DNA of 64,000 bases from Galeopsis tetrahit (lineage: Eukaryota > Streptophyta > Magnoliopsida > Lamiales > Lamiaceae): positions 37,843,381 to 37,907,380 of the forward strand of contig OY776131.1 in the NCBI GenBank assembly GCA_963675135.1, in the 5' to 3' direction. This document shows positions 47,791 to 59,632 of the stretch, one piece after another (the stretch's first letter is position 1; every line of letters begins with the position of its first letter). Made by a program: the position numbers and the translations under genes. The notes beneath the pieces were generated by a model. That model saw only the letters and a program-made list of their open reading frames with translations, ran no database searches and was not told the origin of the DNA.

Positions 47791-47898
47791 CTCGATGAGT
47801 TTAATATTCCAATTTTTAAGTGTCAAATCAAAAACTACATGCTACAAATTCTAGGAAAGTACGTAGGATTTGTAAAGGCTAGTGTACAAAATTAACTA

Positions 47899-48169
47899 CT
47901 CCCTCCGTCACGGAGGAACTTGCACCCTTTGACCGGCACACATTTTAAGAAATGTGTAATGATTGATATTTTGAGGGGTAGTTTTGTAAATTTTTATGAA
48001 TAAAGTAAAGTAAAAAGTAGATTGAGTGTGGAAAAGTAATGACATATGGGTAAATATGAGTATATTTCAAGGGTGAGGGTTGTGAAGATATTTCCTTTTA
48101 TGGAGTGTGCAAATTGGTATGGGACATCCATATATGAAAAGTGTGCAAATTACTGTGGGATGGAGGGAG
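47899..48169. mobile_element. Stowaway MITE, copy 4
   Basis: CTCCCTCCGTCACGGAGGAA at the left, and TACTGTGGGATGGAGGGAG at the right, with TA on both sides. The interior shares AAAGTGTGCAAATT with other Stowaways of this kind. Confidence 0.8.
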
Positions 48170-48629
48170 TAACATTGATGAATTATACTTAGAGGTCAAC
48201 CTTTAATTTAAACTCTACAATTTAAAACCAATTTTTTCCCAGTTTGGCTTTTGACATTTAAGTTTAAAGTCAAATTTTGAGCCAAAAAAGTTGTTACGAT
48301 CATTCGTCAACCCTGATGGCAGGGGGAAAGGCGACAAAGTGGAAAATATTGGCAACAAAACAATACCACAAATCTGTTTAATTGCGTGTTGAAAAAAGAT
48401 AGAAAAAATAAAAATGGTGAGTGGATTTACCTTAGTAATGGACAAAAGGGGAGGTGGAGAGATTTAGTGTTTGATTTCACACTACTCACCAACTAAGTCC
48501 TGCATTATTTTATGTAATGTTTGGCCAAAAATTGGAATTGGTCATATTAGGGATAAGCAATTATGCATAGCATGAGAAATTACATTCTAGTGCGTGAATA
48601 CTAGTGAAAGATTCACATATTACACGGGA
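48170..48629. other. Intergenic, nothing recognised
   Basis: The 76-codon minus-strand frame 48,215-48,445 has no known domain. Confidence 0.4.
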
Positions 48630-49124
48630 TCTCTTTTATACTACTAATTCTGAATCTTCTCACTTCTACATACTGTACCTCAACACAAACTCACTATTCA
48701 TATTTTTTAATTTTCTCAAAATTCTACTTTTTTATTCTATCCCGTTTAAAACCTTCTTTCATAACCACCTCATCCTTCACTCATCTTTTACACATTTAAA
48801 TTCTTGGGATGAAAATTTATCTTTATATTTTAATGCAATTTTTATCACCTTACTTACAGGAAAAAAAACAGGTATACATTTTTTTGGTTGAGCTAAACAG
48901 TAGGATTACTTTATTTTTTTTAAATCAAATAGAAAATTTACAATAAAATGAATTTCCGTAACATAATTTTTAATACTTTAAAAAATGAAGAAGTATGATG
49001 TGAGACGATCTCGATATGGAACTCTACTTTTATGTTTGTACTTTACTTTATTTGAAGATGTGATTCGAAATAATAATATAATAAAATTTCTTCAATCACG
49101 CGTGTTACACGGATTTTGCACTAG
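48630..49124 (+). mobile_element. Short non-autonomous Helitron
   Basis: Begins TCTCTTTTATACTACTAATT after an A. It ends with the hairpin CGTGT/ACACG at about 49,101-49,111, nine bases and CTAG (49,121-49,124) followed by T. The interior is AT-rich and noncoding. The 3-prime hairpin is shorter than in the large Helitron. Confidence 0.5.
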
Positions 49125-49221
49125 TTGTAAAATATATATAAGAAAGATAAATGAGAAATAAGAACAAATAATGATATAATCCACCCATTAAAAAAAAAAA
49201 ATATATATATATATATATAGG

Positions 49222-49863
49222 CAGTGACGGACCGAGGAAGTGCCCAGGGGGGTCACTGGGCCCCCCACCAATTTTTTTTTTTTTTTATATATATATTATA
49301 TATATTTTTTTAGTAATTATTTATATTATGTTTTATGTTTTAAAATTACTTTGTACACTTCAAATATAAAAATAATTCACAAAATAGATACATTTACTAT
49401 ATCATTTTATTTTTAAAATTATTATTAATTTTATATCCACATTTTCTCTTATTAATACACCTCACTAATTTTTTTTAGACCTCACAAAATCTATTTTATA
49501 CTTTATTAAATCACGCAAACTGATTCTTACTTATTTGATCTCACACTCCACTAAATTTACATTTTTTAAAAAGTGAGTCAATTAAAATATAAAAATCACT
49601 ATGAACGGGGGAGTATATTTTAAGTTCTACATTTGACTAATAGTGACTAAAGTCTCAACAACGATCGGAGTTGTGTATACTTTTTCAAAGCTAGAACAAT
49701 CAAAATTGTTTTATTTCAAAATATAACAAAAATCGTTAAATTTAAATTAATGAAATGAGATGTATTGAAAAATTTATAATAATTTTTTTGTATATATAAA
49801 TATTTTATCTTTGTATTAATGTAAATTGGGCCCCCCAATCTGTAATTTCTGGGTCCGTCACTG
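49222..49863. mobile_element. hAT element, non-autonomous (642 bp)
   Basis: A perfect 8-bp target duplication TATATAGG (49,214-49,221; 49,864-49,871), and inverted ends CAGTGACGGACCGAGGAAGT and CAGTGACGGACCCAGAAATT (minus strand), with GGGCCCCCC subterminal blocks. No transposase is present. Confidence 0.85.
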
Positions 49864-49871
49864 TATATAGG

Positions 49872-51174
49872 GATGATATATGATGGAGAAAAAAGAAAGA
49901 AAGAATGATACAATACACTTATTAAAAAACTGTCAATAACTACTTAAAAAATTTGTTCTTCTAATAAGAGAGCTGAATTTTAAAATACATGAAAAATACC
50001 CCTGCCACATAAACAGTTTTAGATTGTGTTTTATATGTAAATAATGATCTGATGCGATGGAATGAACAAGAAAAAATATTGATGATTTGTTGATGTCGTT
50101 AATGTTAGATAATAAAGAATTTTAAGGTCCGAACACTATTAGTATTTTTTATCTTGCAAGATTCGTAAAATATTTTCTTAATTTTTAAAGTCCTTAAGAT
50201 ATTAAAATTTAGTATCACAGAGTCCTTAACATATTTTGATAGAAATTACATAAATTTCTTAACACTTCCAACAAGTCTATACATAAAATATATCCAGGCC
50301 GATGAGTCACAAAATCTTGATTCAAAATAGTGTTTTTTTTTTAAATGTTAGATTGAACGCGAATTTTAAAGCTTACAACAATTTGGAAATTGATGCTTTG
50401 AAGATAACAATTGTTCGTGAGAACTTAAATATGATGTTTAAAAACAATGTTGATTTTCATTAATAAAACTTGAAAAAAAAAAAAAAAAAACTAGAAGTCT
50501 ATAATCAATCACGTTGATTAAAATGTACAAGTTCAAATTTGGCAATTAAAAAAATACTTTTAAGTATAGGATATTAATTTATTGTGTTATCCACCCTACT
50601 TTTCATCAACTTTTCGTTAATGTGTGTACACACTTATTTTATAATAAAATCGATTTTTTTTTTTTTTAAATAATCAAAGGTTGAAACTTGACATTTCTAT
50701 TTTCTATTAACGCTTATGTATAAAGTCAATGATGAATTGATTCAATTTCCCATTATCCATTCCTATTTTTAATTCCTAAATGAACCCTATCCATGTCCAC
50801 GGGCTGAATTGCTGGCTGCCAAACATTATAAAGTACGTTGGACTTGGATATAAACCGAAAATTTGGTCAAAAATTAAAATGCCTTTCAATTCCTTTCCTT
50901 TAAAAAAAATATCTTTCTTTATTAGCATTTCTGAAATATTCATTTTCCCGACTTGAACAAACAACATAGGAATGTTAATATAAGTGAATCGAGTCGGCTT
51001 ACGAGCTACTCGTGCTCGATTCAAGAAAAACTCGAAATCGACTAGAATTTAATCGAGTCAAGCTTGAACTCAATAATAGTAGGTTCGTCAGGCTCACGAG
51101 TCTAATTGGGATCATATAATTTACAAGTTTACCCGTTAATGTAATATGCTAATTATATATAAATATACTTTTAA
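49872..51174. other. AT-rich intergenic DNA with a MITE-like end
   Basis: No gene. From 50,970 the phrases GTGAATCGAGTCGGCTTACG, CTACTCGTGCTCGATTC and CTCACGAGTCTAATTGGG resemble ends of plant hAT-type MITEs, but only one side is visible. Confidence 0.4.
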
Positions 51175-52031
51175 GAGGGGTGTATTCAATTGAGATTCTG
51201 TTGGATTTTTTTGGACTTTTAAAATCTGGGGGTATTCAATCCGAATTTTTAAAAGTCTTTCAAAATTTTGAGGTATTCAATACCATTTTAAAAAGTCTTT
51301 AGAAATCTTTAGGTATTCAACAATCTATGGATTTTAATACTCTATGGATTTCGTTGGATTCTCTTTCAAAAATATAAATAAATTTCACTAATCAAAATCT
51401 CTTCTAAAAAGTAGAGATTTCAACGGATTCTCTTAGAAGACTCTAAAACAGAAGAAAAAAAAAACTGTGTTAACTATGTTCTTTGATAAGCATCACAAAT
51501 TCTTCACCACCATTATTATCGTGAAAAAATCGTGAAAAAAATTACATCTCTGTATTTTAAAATTATGTTCTTTCTTTAAAAATTATAGTATATCGGGACA
51601 CCGTCAATAATATCTAATCGACGTCAATTCCCCATTACGTATCTAAAAGATTTTGGTGGTCAAGGTCGTCACCCAGAAATGCAATTATTCAATCGAATTT
51701 TTGGTATTTTCAAATTGCAATGAAATTGCTTTCTCATTCTCAAAGACAACTACAGACCAAGGTAGGTATAACTGTGATGAAAATGAAGATTAGAATAATA
51801 ATGATAAATAATAAAAAAAAATTTTGAACTAGGTTTTAGGGGCGTAGTTTATGGAAATCCATGTAAATCAATAAAAAAATGTGTATTTCAGAATCCCGTC
51901 AAATCTATAAAAATCCATATAAATGAATAAAAAAGTCAGTCAAACTCTGCATAGAGTCTATGGATTTTCTAAATCCACTGACTTTTTAAAGTCCAAAAAA
52001 ATCCAACAAAATCTCAATTGAATACACCCTC
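51175..52031. mobile_element. TIR element with about 50-bp inverted repeats (Harbinger-like)
   Basis: The left GGGGTGTATTCAATTGAGAT with TCTGTTGGATTTTTTTGGAC mirrors the right GTCCAAAAAAATCCAACAAA followed by ATCTCAATTGAATACACCC. TAAG lies on both sides, with one base of uncertainty at the junctions. The middle (51,470-51,840) is different AT-rich DNA, possibly a nested insertion. Confidence 0.65.
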
Positions 52032-52239
52032 CTAAGTTTTATTTGCTGGACTTTGGGCCGAGAGGCCCGAGATTAGGCCCTGGCTATATACCCCTCCAGC
52101 CTTGTTAGATGTACTCCCTCGATTAATGTACTCCCCCTAAAATGTCGTACGTTAGATGTACTCCCCTACAAAATACCTAATCTACCCTTATAAATACACT
52201 CCCCCATTAAATCACAAACCCTAATTCTTTCTTATTCTC

Positions 52240-52630
52240 CTCCCAACATTCCACACCTCTTCTTCTTCCTACCAACACTCCAAGCGCCGCCGCCACCTCC
52301 AAGCACCGCCGCCCCCTTCCTCGCCGCGCGCCGCCGTAGGTAATTTTTTTTCTTATTTTCTGTTCAGGCGACGCGGCGGCGCCCCCTTGCCCAGCGCCGC
52401 TCGCCGCTCTCTCTTCCCCTCGCGCGCCGCTAGCCGGTCGTCGCCTTCCTCCCGCGCGAGCAGGTAAGTTTAGGATTTTTTTTAAAAAAATTATGTTGTA
52501 CGGCGACGCCGCCGCCTCCCTCCCACGACAACCTTCTCCCGAAACCTGAATCGACCATGTAGCACTGCCTCCTCCCCCTCTTTCGCTGTGCCAAGCTCCC
52601 CCTCTCCACACGACAGTCTGCGCAGGTAAG
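52240..52630 (+). other. GC-rich leader-like block with three splice-donor-like sites
   Basis: In an AT-rich window this 390-bp block is strikingly GC-rich (repeated GCCGCC, CGCGCCGCC). It follows ACAAACCCTAATTC, a phrase common in plant leaders. GTAGGTAATT, GCAGGTAAGT and GCAGGTAAGT occur at about 52,336, 52,460 and 52,622, each followed by T-rich sequence. Open frames run on both strands mainly because of base composition, so no protein is claimed. Confidence 0.4.
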
Positions 52631-52654
52631 TCCTTTTTTTTTTTTTTTTTAACT

Positions 52655-52912
52655 TTCAACGAACCAGTGTCGACGGAATGCATTCTCGTCGACAACAATT
52701 TGCCAACGACAATGCATTCCGTCGACAACAATTTGCCGACGAGAATGCATTGTCGTTGGCAAATTGTTGTCGACGATAATGCATTTCTTCAACACTGGTT
52801 TGTCGAAAATTTTGAGTTTTTTTTTCAACAAACTAGTGTCGACCGAATGCATTATCGTCGACGACAATTTATCGACGATAATGCATTCCGTCGACCCTGG
52901 TTTGTCGAAAAT
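52655..52912. repeat. 34-bp-phased palindromic array (AATGCATT and GTCGAC)
   Basis: The palindrome AATGCATT occurs at 52,677, 52,711, 52,744, 52,778, 52,846 and 52,880: spacings of 34, 33, 34, 68 and 34. GTCGAC recurs between them. A 27-bp arm at 52,689-52,715 has its exact reverse complement at 52,748-52,774. CAACGAACCAGTGTCGACGG at the left mirrors CCGTCGACCCTGGTTTGTCG at the right. Confidence 0.9.
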
Positions 52913-53149
52913 ATGTTTTTGATTTTTATTTTATGTTTTAAAATTTCTGTGTTGAAAATGAGTTGGTGTTGGTCGCCGGAGGAGGTGGCGGCGACGACAA
53001 CTATTAGGGTTTTAAAAGTGGGGGAGTGTATTTATCATGATTATTTTAGTTTATTTTAATATAAGGGTAGTTTAGGTATTTTATATAATATTAAATTTAT
53101 AAATGTTGAGGGGGAGTATACTTAACAGAGCTGGAGGGGTATATAGCCA

Positions 53150-53811
53150 ACGCCCGAGACTAATGTTGGGTCCATTGTTCTTGTCAAATCTTAATGAACA
53201 TCGTTTGGGTGTTCGGTCACCTTTACCGGCCCAAGAAGTTTCTTAATGTTGTTTAGAGTATTAAAAAAAGAAAAAAATATGTGGTGTAAATAACAAAAGT
53301 GGGTGTACTTATCAAATTTGGTGAAAATAAAAAGGGGATGGGCTGAGAGAATCCATAAACCAATAAATACTTAAGCGGCCCTTTTAGACTTTTCAAGCTG
53401 GCCCAACTAAAATTGGACTGCCGAATCATGTTGTTTAAGTTCATTATAGTTTACTTAAATATACTCTCTCTATTACACCTCGTACACACCCACTAGTACT
53501 TGATCAAAAAAATTTGGAGTGTAACACTGAATATTACAGTCTCTATCATGATTAAGAAGAATAACATCATTTGACAATGTATATGTTGGATGATTTAGAA
53601 GGCTAGGAACAACTTGATTTTTAATGAAATTGCAATGAATGTATTAAGGTTATAGATGGAGTCAAAATTAGTCCTTGCAAACTGATTCGGGCTCATTTCC
53701 TAGGCTCATTTTGCTTAAAAATGGAAATTAAGTACTGTATAATACTCGTATTTGTGTATATTTCAGTATAGATATGTATGAATCATTTCCTTGTAAATCT
53801 TCTACAAATCA
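53150..53811 (+). other. Remnant of an older copia LTR
   Basis: From about 53,660 GGCTCATTTTGC, AATTAAGTACTGTATAATAC and TGTATATTTCAG have the look of a copia LTR. The sequence would continue, after removal of the copia at 53,812-61,195, into 61,201 and the gag start at 61,315. Earlier bases show no gene. Confidence 0.4.
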
Positions 53812-54113
53812 TATCGGATGATATTGCATCCCGCCGCATATACGCACGCGGTTGTTAGGATATTTTACATATGATTTGGTTTCTTGATATGTATGAATCA
53901 TTTCCTTGATATGGTTTCCATATCTACTGACTTAGTTTCTTGATATGGTTTCATATCTATTGAGTTAGTTTCTTGATATTATGGACCCAATTGTTTTTAG
54001 GCTCTGCTGCAAGATTGTATATATATATTTGTTGTAGGCACTTTGTAAAGACTATTAGATCATATTCACAGTTTTACGTAATATTAACATGTTTGAGATA
54101 TTGAGTTTTATCA
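53812..54113 (+). repeat. 5-prime LTR of the copia element
   Basis: Starts TATCGGATGATATTGCATCC and ends GAGTTTTATCA before the primer site. It is about 60 bp longer than the 3-prime LTR because of an inner duplication around TTCCTTGATATGGTTTCCAT. It starts with TA rather than the canonical TG, as does the other LTR. Confidence 0.9.
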
Positions 54114-54126
54114 TGGTACCAGAGCA
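54114..54126 (+). other. Primer-binding site
   Basis: TGGTACCAGAGCA directly follows the 5-prime LTR; it is complementary to initiator tRNA-Met with one difference from the usual TGGTATCAGAGC. Confidence 0.9.
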
Positions 54127-54193
54127 ACCATCCTAGTAGATTGAATCAAGATTCGTTTCTTTTATATTCACGTCCATCTTCTTGTGATACGCC

Positions 54194-55237
54194 ATGGTCG
54201 GCGGTGAAAAATCCGATGAAAAGGATTGCGATAATACCAAGACAGCGGCACCGATAGTGATCGACGCCACATCACCTTACTACCTTCATCCATCCGATAA
54301 ACATGGAGATGTCTTTGTGGGAGCACTGCTCAAAGATAACAATTATGGCGATTGGGTCGTTGATATGACCAATCCACTATGCACCAAGAACAAGATTGCT
54401 TCTGATGATGGAGCGAGTGCCTTCGCTGCTCCAACAACATACATAGTGGGTACGATAGCAGATTCACGCCGAGCTTGGATCATTGATTCTGGGGCAACGA
54501 AACATATAACATGCCATGATGATGGTCTCTTGGATATTGCTTACAATCATTCGGAGTCGCCGGTCAAGATACCTAATGGGGAGATTGTTCTGGTCCATGC
54601 CGTTGGAAGAATGAACATGGGAAATAACCTATTTCTTAATCACATTATATTCATTCCAGAATTCCATTGCAATTTAATTTCTGTTCGACGCCTCACAGTT
54701 GAATTAAATTGCGTATTCACCTTTTTTCGTGATTTTTGTGTAATATAAGACTTACCAACGAAGAAACTGATTGGAGTGGGTAAGCACTGTGATGGTCTAT
54801 ACTACTTGGAACCATTAAGGACTAAAGGAGCGGTTCTTGCAACAATTAAAGATTCAGACGTATGGCACAAACGTTTGGGTCATGCTTCCGATAGTAAACT
54901 GCAATATATACTTCCATTGCATAATTTTAAATCTAGTCCTTTTTGTGATTCTTGTGTTCGAGCTAAGCAAACACGTTTGCCATTTTCGCATAGCACTAGT
55001 CGAACTACTTGTTGTTTCGAATTGATTCATTGTGATATTTGGGGGCCTTATAAAAGTGAAACTCTTGTGAATGCACGTTATTTTCTATCAATTGTCGATG
55101 ATTATAGCCGGGGAGTTTGGGCTTTTCTTATTGAACGAAAATCTGATGTTGCCCTAAAATTAATTCAGTTCTTCAACATGGTTCAAAATCAGTTTGGCCA
55201 TCAAGTTCGTCGCATCCGTTCTGACAATGGTGTTTGA
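54194..55237 (+). pseudogene. copia gag-protease-integrase region, truncated gag and broken frame
   Basis: The start MVGGEKS...SPYYLHPSDKHGDVFV, LLKDNNYGDWVVDM is a copia gag N-terminus. It passes abruptly after about 65 residues to sequence just before the protease (AWIIDSGATKHIT, active-site DSG near residue 97), so most of gag and its zinc knuckle are deleted. An in-frame TAA follows FRDFCVI. The same frame continues with the integrase zinc-binding module (WHKRLGHAS, FCDSCVRAKQTRLPF) and the first catalytic Asp in HCDIWGPYK. It ends with a one-base shift at RRIRSDNGV, the second catalytic Asp. Integrase continues in the 55,194 frame. Confidence 0.88.
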
Positions 55238-57549
55238 ATTTCAATGTTCTACTTTGGTGCAATTTTTTAATGATAAAGGGATACTTTTCGAAAGCTCGTG
55301 TACGGATACTCCACAACAAAATGGAGTCGTGAAACGCAAACATAGACATATTTTGGACGTTGCTCGAGCCTTACGTTTTGAGTCAGGCCTTCCTATTGAA
55401 TTTTTGGGGGGTGTTCTCACTGTTGTTTATATAATTAATCGGCTACCATCACCCATCATCTCACATAAAACCCCGTTTGAAGTCTTGTTCCGCAAACCAC
55501 CCACATATAATCACTTAAGAGTTTTTGGTTGCTTAGTTTATGCTCATGACAATCGGCGTAAGGATAAATTCAGCGAAAGGGGGAGTGCTTGTATCTTTGT
55601 TAGATATCCTTTGGGGCAAAAGGCCTATCGAGTCTTCGATTTAAAATCTCACAAAATTTACAGTTCGCGGGACGTCACCTCTTTTGAACACATCTTTCCG
55701 TTTAAAAGGGTGACAAATTTGGATTGTGTTAAGGCAGTAGCAGCTGCAAGTGCACGGGTTCATGGACACATTACTCAAGCTATTGATGTGAGTCCACCTT
55801 ATATCCGCCCTTCACCACAACACGACGCCACGTCCACTGCCCCTGCACAACTTTCTGCCCGCGCCAGCCCACCGACCACAGTGGCACTCGACCCTCCCCC
55901 GTGCTCGGCACCTGATGACAATGCATCCCGTAATCTGGATGATATTGCATTCGGTAATCAGACGCCCAACGACACGACAATAGTGGGACCACCCCAGCCT
56001 ACGGGACGAGGTCAAAGACAGAAGTCTCGGCCTAAACATTTCGACGCTTACATTACTGAATTGCCGCCTTCGATGGACCATTCACATCCCACTGCCAACT
56101 TAGTAGATTCGATGGTATATCCTATCTCAAACTTTGTCAATTATGATAAATTCTCTTTACCTCACAAAGTTTTCTTAGCGGCCATCACCTATCAAGATGA
56201 GCCTAAATACTTTTCTCAGGCGGTCAAGGACCCCTTGTGGCGTGACGCAATGCAAAAGGAAATTAATGCATTAGAGGCAAATGAAACATGGGTTTTGACT
56301 CATCTTCCTTCGGGAAAGAAAGCAGTTGGTTTTAAGTGTGTTTATAAAATAAAGTATAAGCCTGATGGCACTGTTGAAAGATATAAAGCTCGGTTGGTGG
56401 TGAAAGGATTCACTCAAATCGAAGGTGTGGATTTCCATGAAACCTTTGCTCCTGTTGCAAAACTCGTTACAGTCAGTTGTCTATTAATTGTTGCAGCCAA
56501 ATGGGATTGGGAAGTGCATCAATTGGATGTCAATAACTCTTTCTTACACGGAGATTTACATGAGAACGTGTACATGAAAATACAACAAGGTTTTGCAAAA
56601 GATGGTGATACAACGGTTTGCAAATTGAAAAGGTCATTGTATGGCCTTAAGCAGGCATCGCGAAACTGGTATGCGAAGTTTACCCAGGCCTTGTTCTTGA
56701 TCGAGTTTCGTCAATCAAGAGATAATCACTCTCTTTTCATTTTTCGAACGAGTTCCACCTACGTTTCCGCACTCATTTACGTCGACGACGTAATCTTGGC
56801 AGGTAACAACTCTGCTCACATTGCCACAGTCAAACAGTATTTAAATGACAAAATCAGCATTAAGGATCTAGGTAAGTTGAAATATTTATTGGGGATCGAA
56901 GTTTCTCGATCACCTGAAGGTTTCGTCTTGAGTCAACGAAAATATGCTCTAGACATTTTAGAAGAGAGTGGCCTCATGGGAAGCAGGCCCAGTGCATTCC
57001 ATATGGAACAAAATTTAAAACTCTGTCCCGATGATGATAGTCCGCTTGTTGATGCATCCCAGTTTCGGCGACTCTTATACCTAACAGTTACACGTCCCGA
57101 TATTGTCTTTGTCGTAAGCCAATTGAGCCAGTTTTTAAGTTGTACACGCCAAACACACTTGACGGATGCACATCGAGTCCTTCACTATTTGAAACAGTCA
57201 CCGGGACAAGGCATTCCTCTTCCAGCAACTAATGACCTCACTCTACGTGCGCATTGTGATTCTGATTGGGCTGGATGTCCGTTTACTCGACGATCTTCCA
57301 CGGGGTATGTCATCACACTTGGGGGGCTCCAGTTTCTTGGCGGACCAAGAAACAATTGGTAGTCTCAAGATCGTCGTCCGAGGAAGAGTATCGCGCCATG
57401 GCCAGCACTGTATGCGAAATTCTGTGGTTACGGTGGCTGCTTTGTGATTTTGAAGTAACTCAAACAGGGCCCACTGATCTATTCTGTGATAACCAGGCAG
57501 CGCGCAGTATTGCCACGAATCCGGTTTTTCATGAGCGTACTAAGCATGT
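55194..57549 (+). pseudogene. copia integrase C-terminus, reverse transcriptase and RNase H (part 1)
   Basis: This frame carries the rest of integrase, where PQQNGVV is followed by KRKHRHI. The catalytic Glu expected after NGVV is Lys here, so the DDE triad is broken. RVFGCLVYAHD and the Pro-rich linker follow. Reverse transcriptase runs from W-DAMQKEINALEANETWVL through FAPVAK, QLDVNNSFLHGDL and the catalytic YVDDVILAG (56,778-56,804). RNase H begins RAHCDSDWAGC and shifts frame in a G-run near 57,322. It continues SWRTKKQLVVSRSSSEEEYR and LFCDNQAARSIATNP to TKHV, where the 3.2-kb insertion starts. Confidence 0.9.
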
Positions 57550-58358
57550 TGTAACACCCGCCATTTTCCAATCACCATAAGTTATTAAAAATAAATAAAA
57601 TACTATATTTTCTTTAATATAATTATAATATGATAAATATATGTGTATAAATTATTGAAGATATTATTGAATTATAAGATTTTCTACCCGGAGATATCGT
57701 TTTGGTACATATATGCACATACGAAATCAACTTAATATTATTATTATTTAAGATGGAAATAACCTTGATCAACACGTTGGGAATTCACAAATCTAATCTC
57801 AAGTTTCTCGATCAATTAGAATTTCAATTGGAGACTAATCTTGTCTCCTAATTCTCCTAATTATTCTCCTAATCCCAAATTATTCTCAACTAATTCTATC
57901 TCTTCCACTCTTACTTTATGATACGGTAATTTTCTCAAAACAATCACAGAAGATGAATCTCTTCTCCCACAACACATTTAAATGTGATATAGTTTCCTCC
58001 TTTCTGGATCAGAAGTAGTAGCGGCACTCTAGCTCGAAAGAAGTAACATATCTTTCTTATTCCTCTTGTTTATTCAATTGTCAAAATCTACGTAGTACTG
58101 GTACGTTTTCAAAACAAATCTACTGCTTAATTATAAATTGCTTTCCACGTCAATCTAAATGATTTTAATCTATATTCTGTTACACATTGGTTTAGTTTAT
58201 GGATTCCGAAAATTTAAATACTCAACTCCTTCCGAGTTAATTTCCAAATACTTCTTAAGAATATAATTGTAATTCTAATGCTTTCAGTTGTTCCGTAAAC
58301 TTTTGTCTTGTAGGTCCCCAAAGTTGAGTTAATAACGAGTAAGCTAGTGAAAATGTCT

Positions 58359-59632
58359 AGAGGGGGGGTGAATAGACTTTTCAAAAATCTATCGAAATAT
58401 CAGAATACAATATGCGGAATACGAAATTAACAATGAGCCCAATTAAGTTTATACTCAACTTCTAAATTCGAGAACTCTGTTCTATACTCAACTAGTCTAG
58501 TACAGTTAAGTATGTAAACAATTAAACAGTTAAGCAATTAAAACAGTAAACAACACAAACAATTTATAGTGGTTCGACAACTTGTCTACGTCCACTCTCA
58601 CAATCCCAGTTGTGATGTTTCCACTAAACTCTTCCAATCGAGTACAAAGTGATTATTCCTGTGATTTAAGTCCCAAGAAGAAGACTTAGATCTTCTAAGA
58701 CTATACCACCAGATACGTCTACGATCTAACTAGAAATTTAACAAGTATCTAGCAACTTGATAAAAACAACAAAAAACAAAAACTTATTCAGTAGCAGTCT
58801 TCTGATTCTTCACTTGTCTTCTGACTTGCTTTCTGAACTTCAATAAACTCTGTGAGTAATCTTCAGTATGTAACTTCAGTAGTAATCAGTCTTCGTGTAT
58901 GTGTGTCTGTCTGTGTCTGTAACCTTCAAACGATAAACACCATGAAGTATTTATAGACTTCAATCTTCAAGATCTTAGTTAGTTGTAACCAACTCTTCTT
59001 GAAAACTAACTTTTAACGGAATCTTCTTATCAATCCACGCGTTTCTTGTTTAAGTAGTTATTCCATAACTAACTTCTTCATCCTTATCTTTACACGCGCT
59101 TCACTTAAACTTTACTTCAAGTTGACCTGTCTTGAGTAGTCTGGTAGATGCACTTGTCTTGTAGTCCATCTGTCTTGAGTAGTAGACTTCAACTTTTCTT
59201 CAGTCTTCACGTGCAATCTTCAATAATAAACTATTCTAATCCTAACAAGACTATTACATTACTTTAAGCTTTTCTGAATTATAAAGCTTAGTCAACTTAT
59301 AAACTATACAATCAATCTATCTATTACATTTAAAATCATGAGCTCTATACAACAATTATTATAGCTCAATAACAATCTAAAATACAAATAGCACATATGA
59401 AGTACTTATAAATCGTACTTATCTTTTAATATAAAACAACACTACTTGTCTTTTTATGTAAACTCATGTAAACTCATGTGAACTCTACTGGTCTGATCAA
59501 GATGACTTCAACTCAACTAGACTAGATTAGTCAACACTTAGAAAACTATTCAAACTACTTTTGGCTTATCAAAACTTCATCTTTTATCTTTTAATCATCA
59601 TGTAGGACTTGTTCTAGGATTCATATCCCAAC
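58359..59632. mobile_element. Nested solo-LTR-like insertion
   Basis: ATGTCT precedes AGAGGGGGGGTGAATAG at 58,353 and follows ATATCCCAAC at 59,633, giving a 5-6-bp duplication. The GAGGGGGGGTGAATA start is typical of SIRE/Maximus-type copia LTRs. The sequence is rich in CTTCA/CTTGTCTT and contains no ORF. The exact ends are ambiguous by one or two bases because the ends are not TG/CA in this reading. Confidence 0.6.

Larger units (their letters stand above)
52081..53149. mobile_element. Novel TIR element (about 1.07 kb) with GC-rich leader and palindromic array
   Basis: The ends TGGCTATATACCCCTCCAGC and, on the minus strand, TTGGCTATATACCCCTCCAGC are inverted repeats that continue with interruptions for about 150 bp (shared AAAATACCTAA-CTACCCTTAT and ATACACTCCCCCA). 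CCCGAGATTA lies a few bases outside the left end and CCCGAGACTA outside the right, a possible 10-bp target duplication of Mutator type. Inside are a GC-rich leader-like block (52,240-52,630), a phased palindromic array (52,655-52,912), and a GCCGGAGGAGGTGGCGGCGA block near 52,975. No transposase is present. It may be a Pack-MULE-like element, but no parent gene is recognised. Confidence 0.65.

Noticed and set aside
52207..52731. 174-codon minus-strand frame across the GC-rich block and palindromic array
   Set aside because: It is open because of GC-rich, low-complexity sequence and repeats; the residues are Gly/Ala/Arg runs plus translated palindromes, with no domain.
52667..53059. 130-codon plus-strand frame over the AATGCATT array
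   Set aside because: The protein is just the translated repeat unit; both strands are open across the same inverted repeats, so neither is evidence of coding.
55780..56081. Minus-strand frames opposite the copia linker
   Set aside because: Antisense shadows of the Pro-rich copia polyprotein region.
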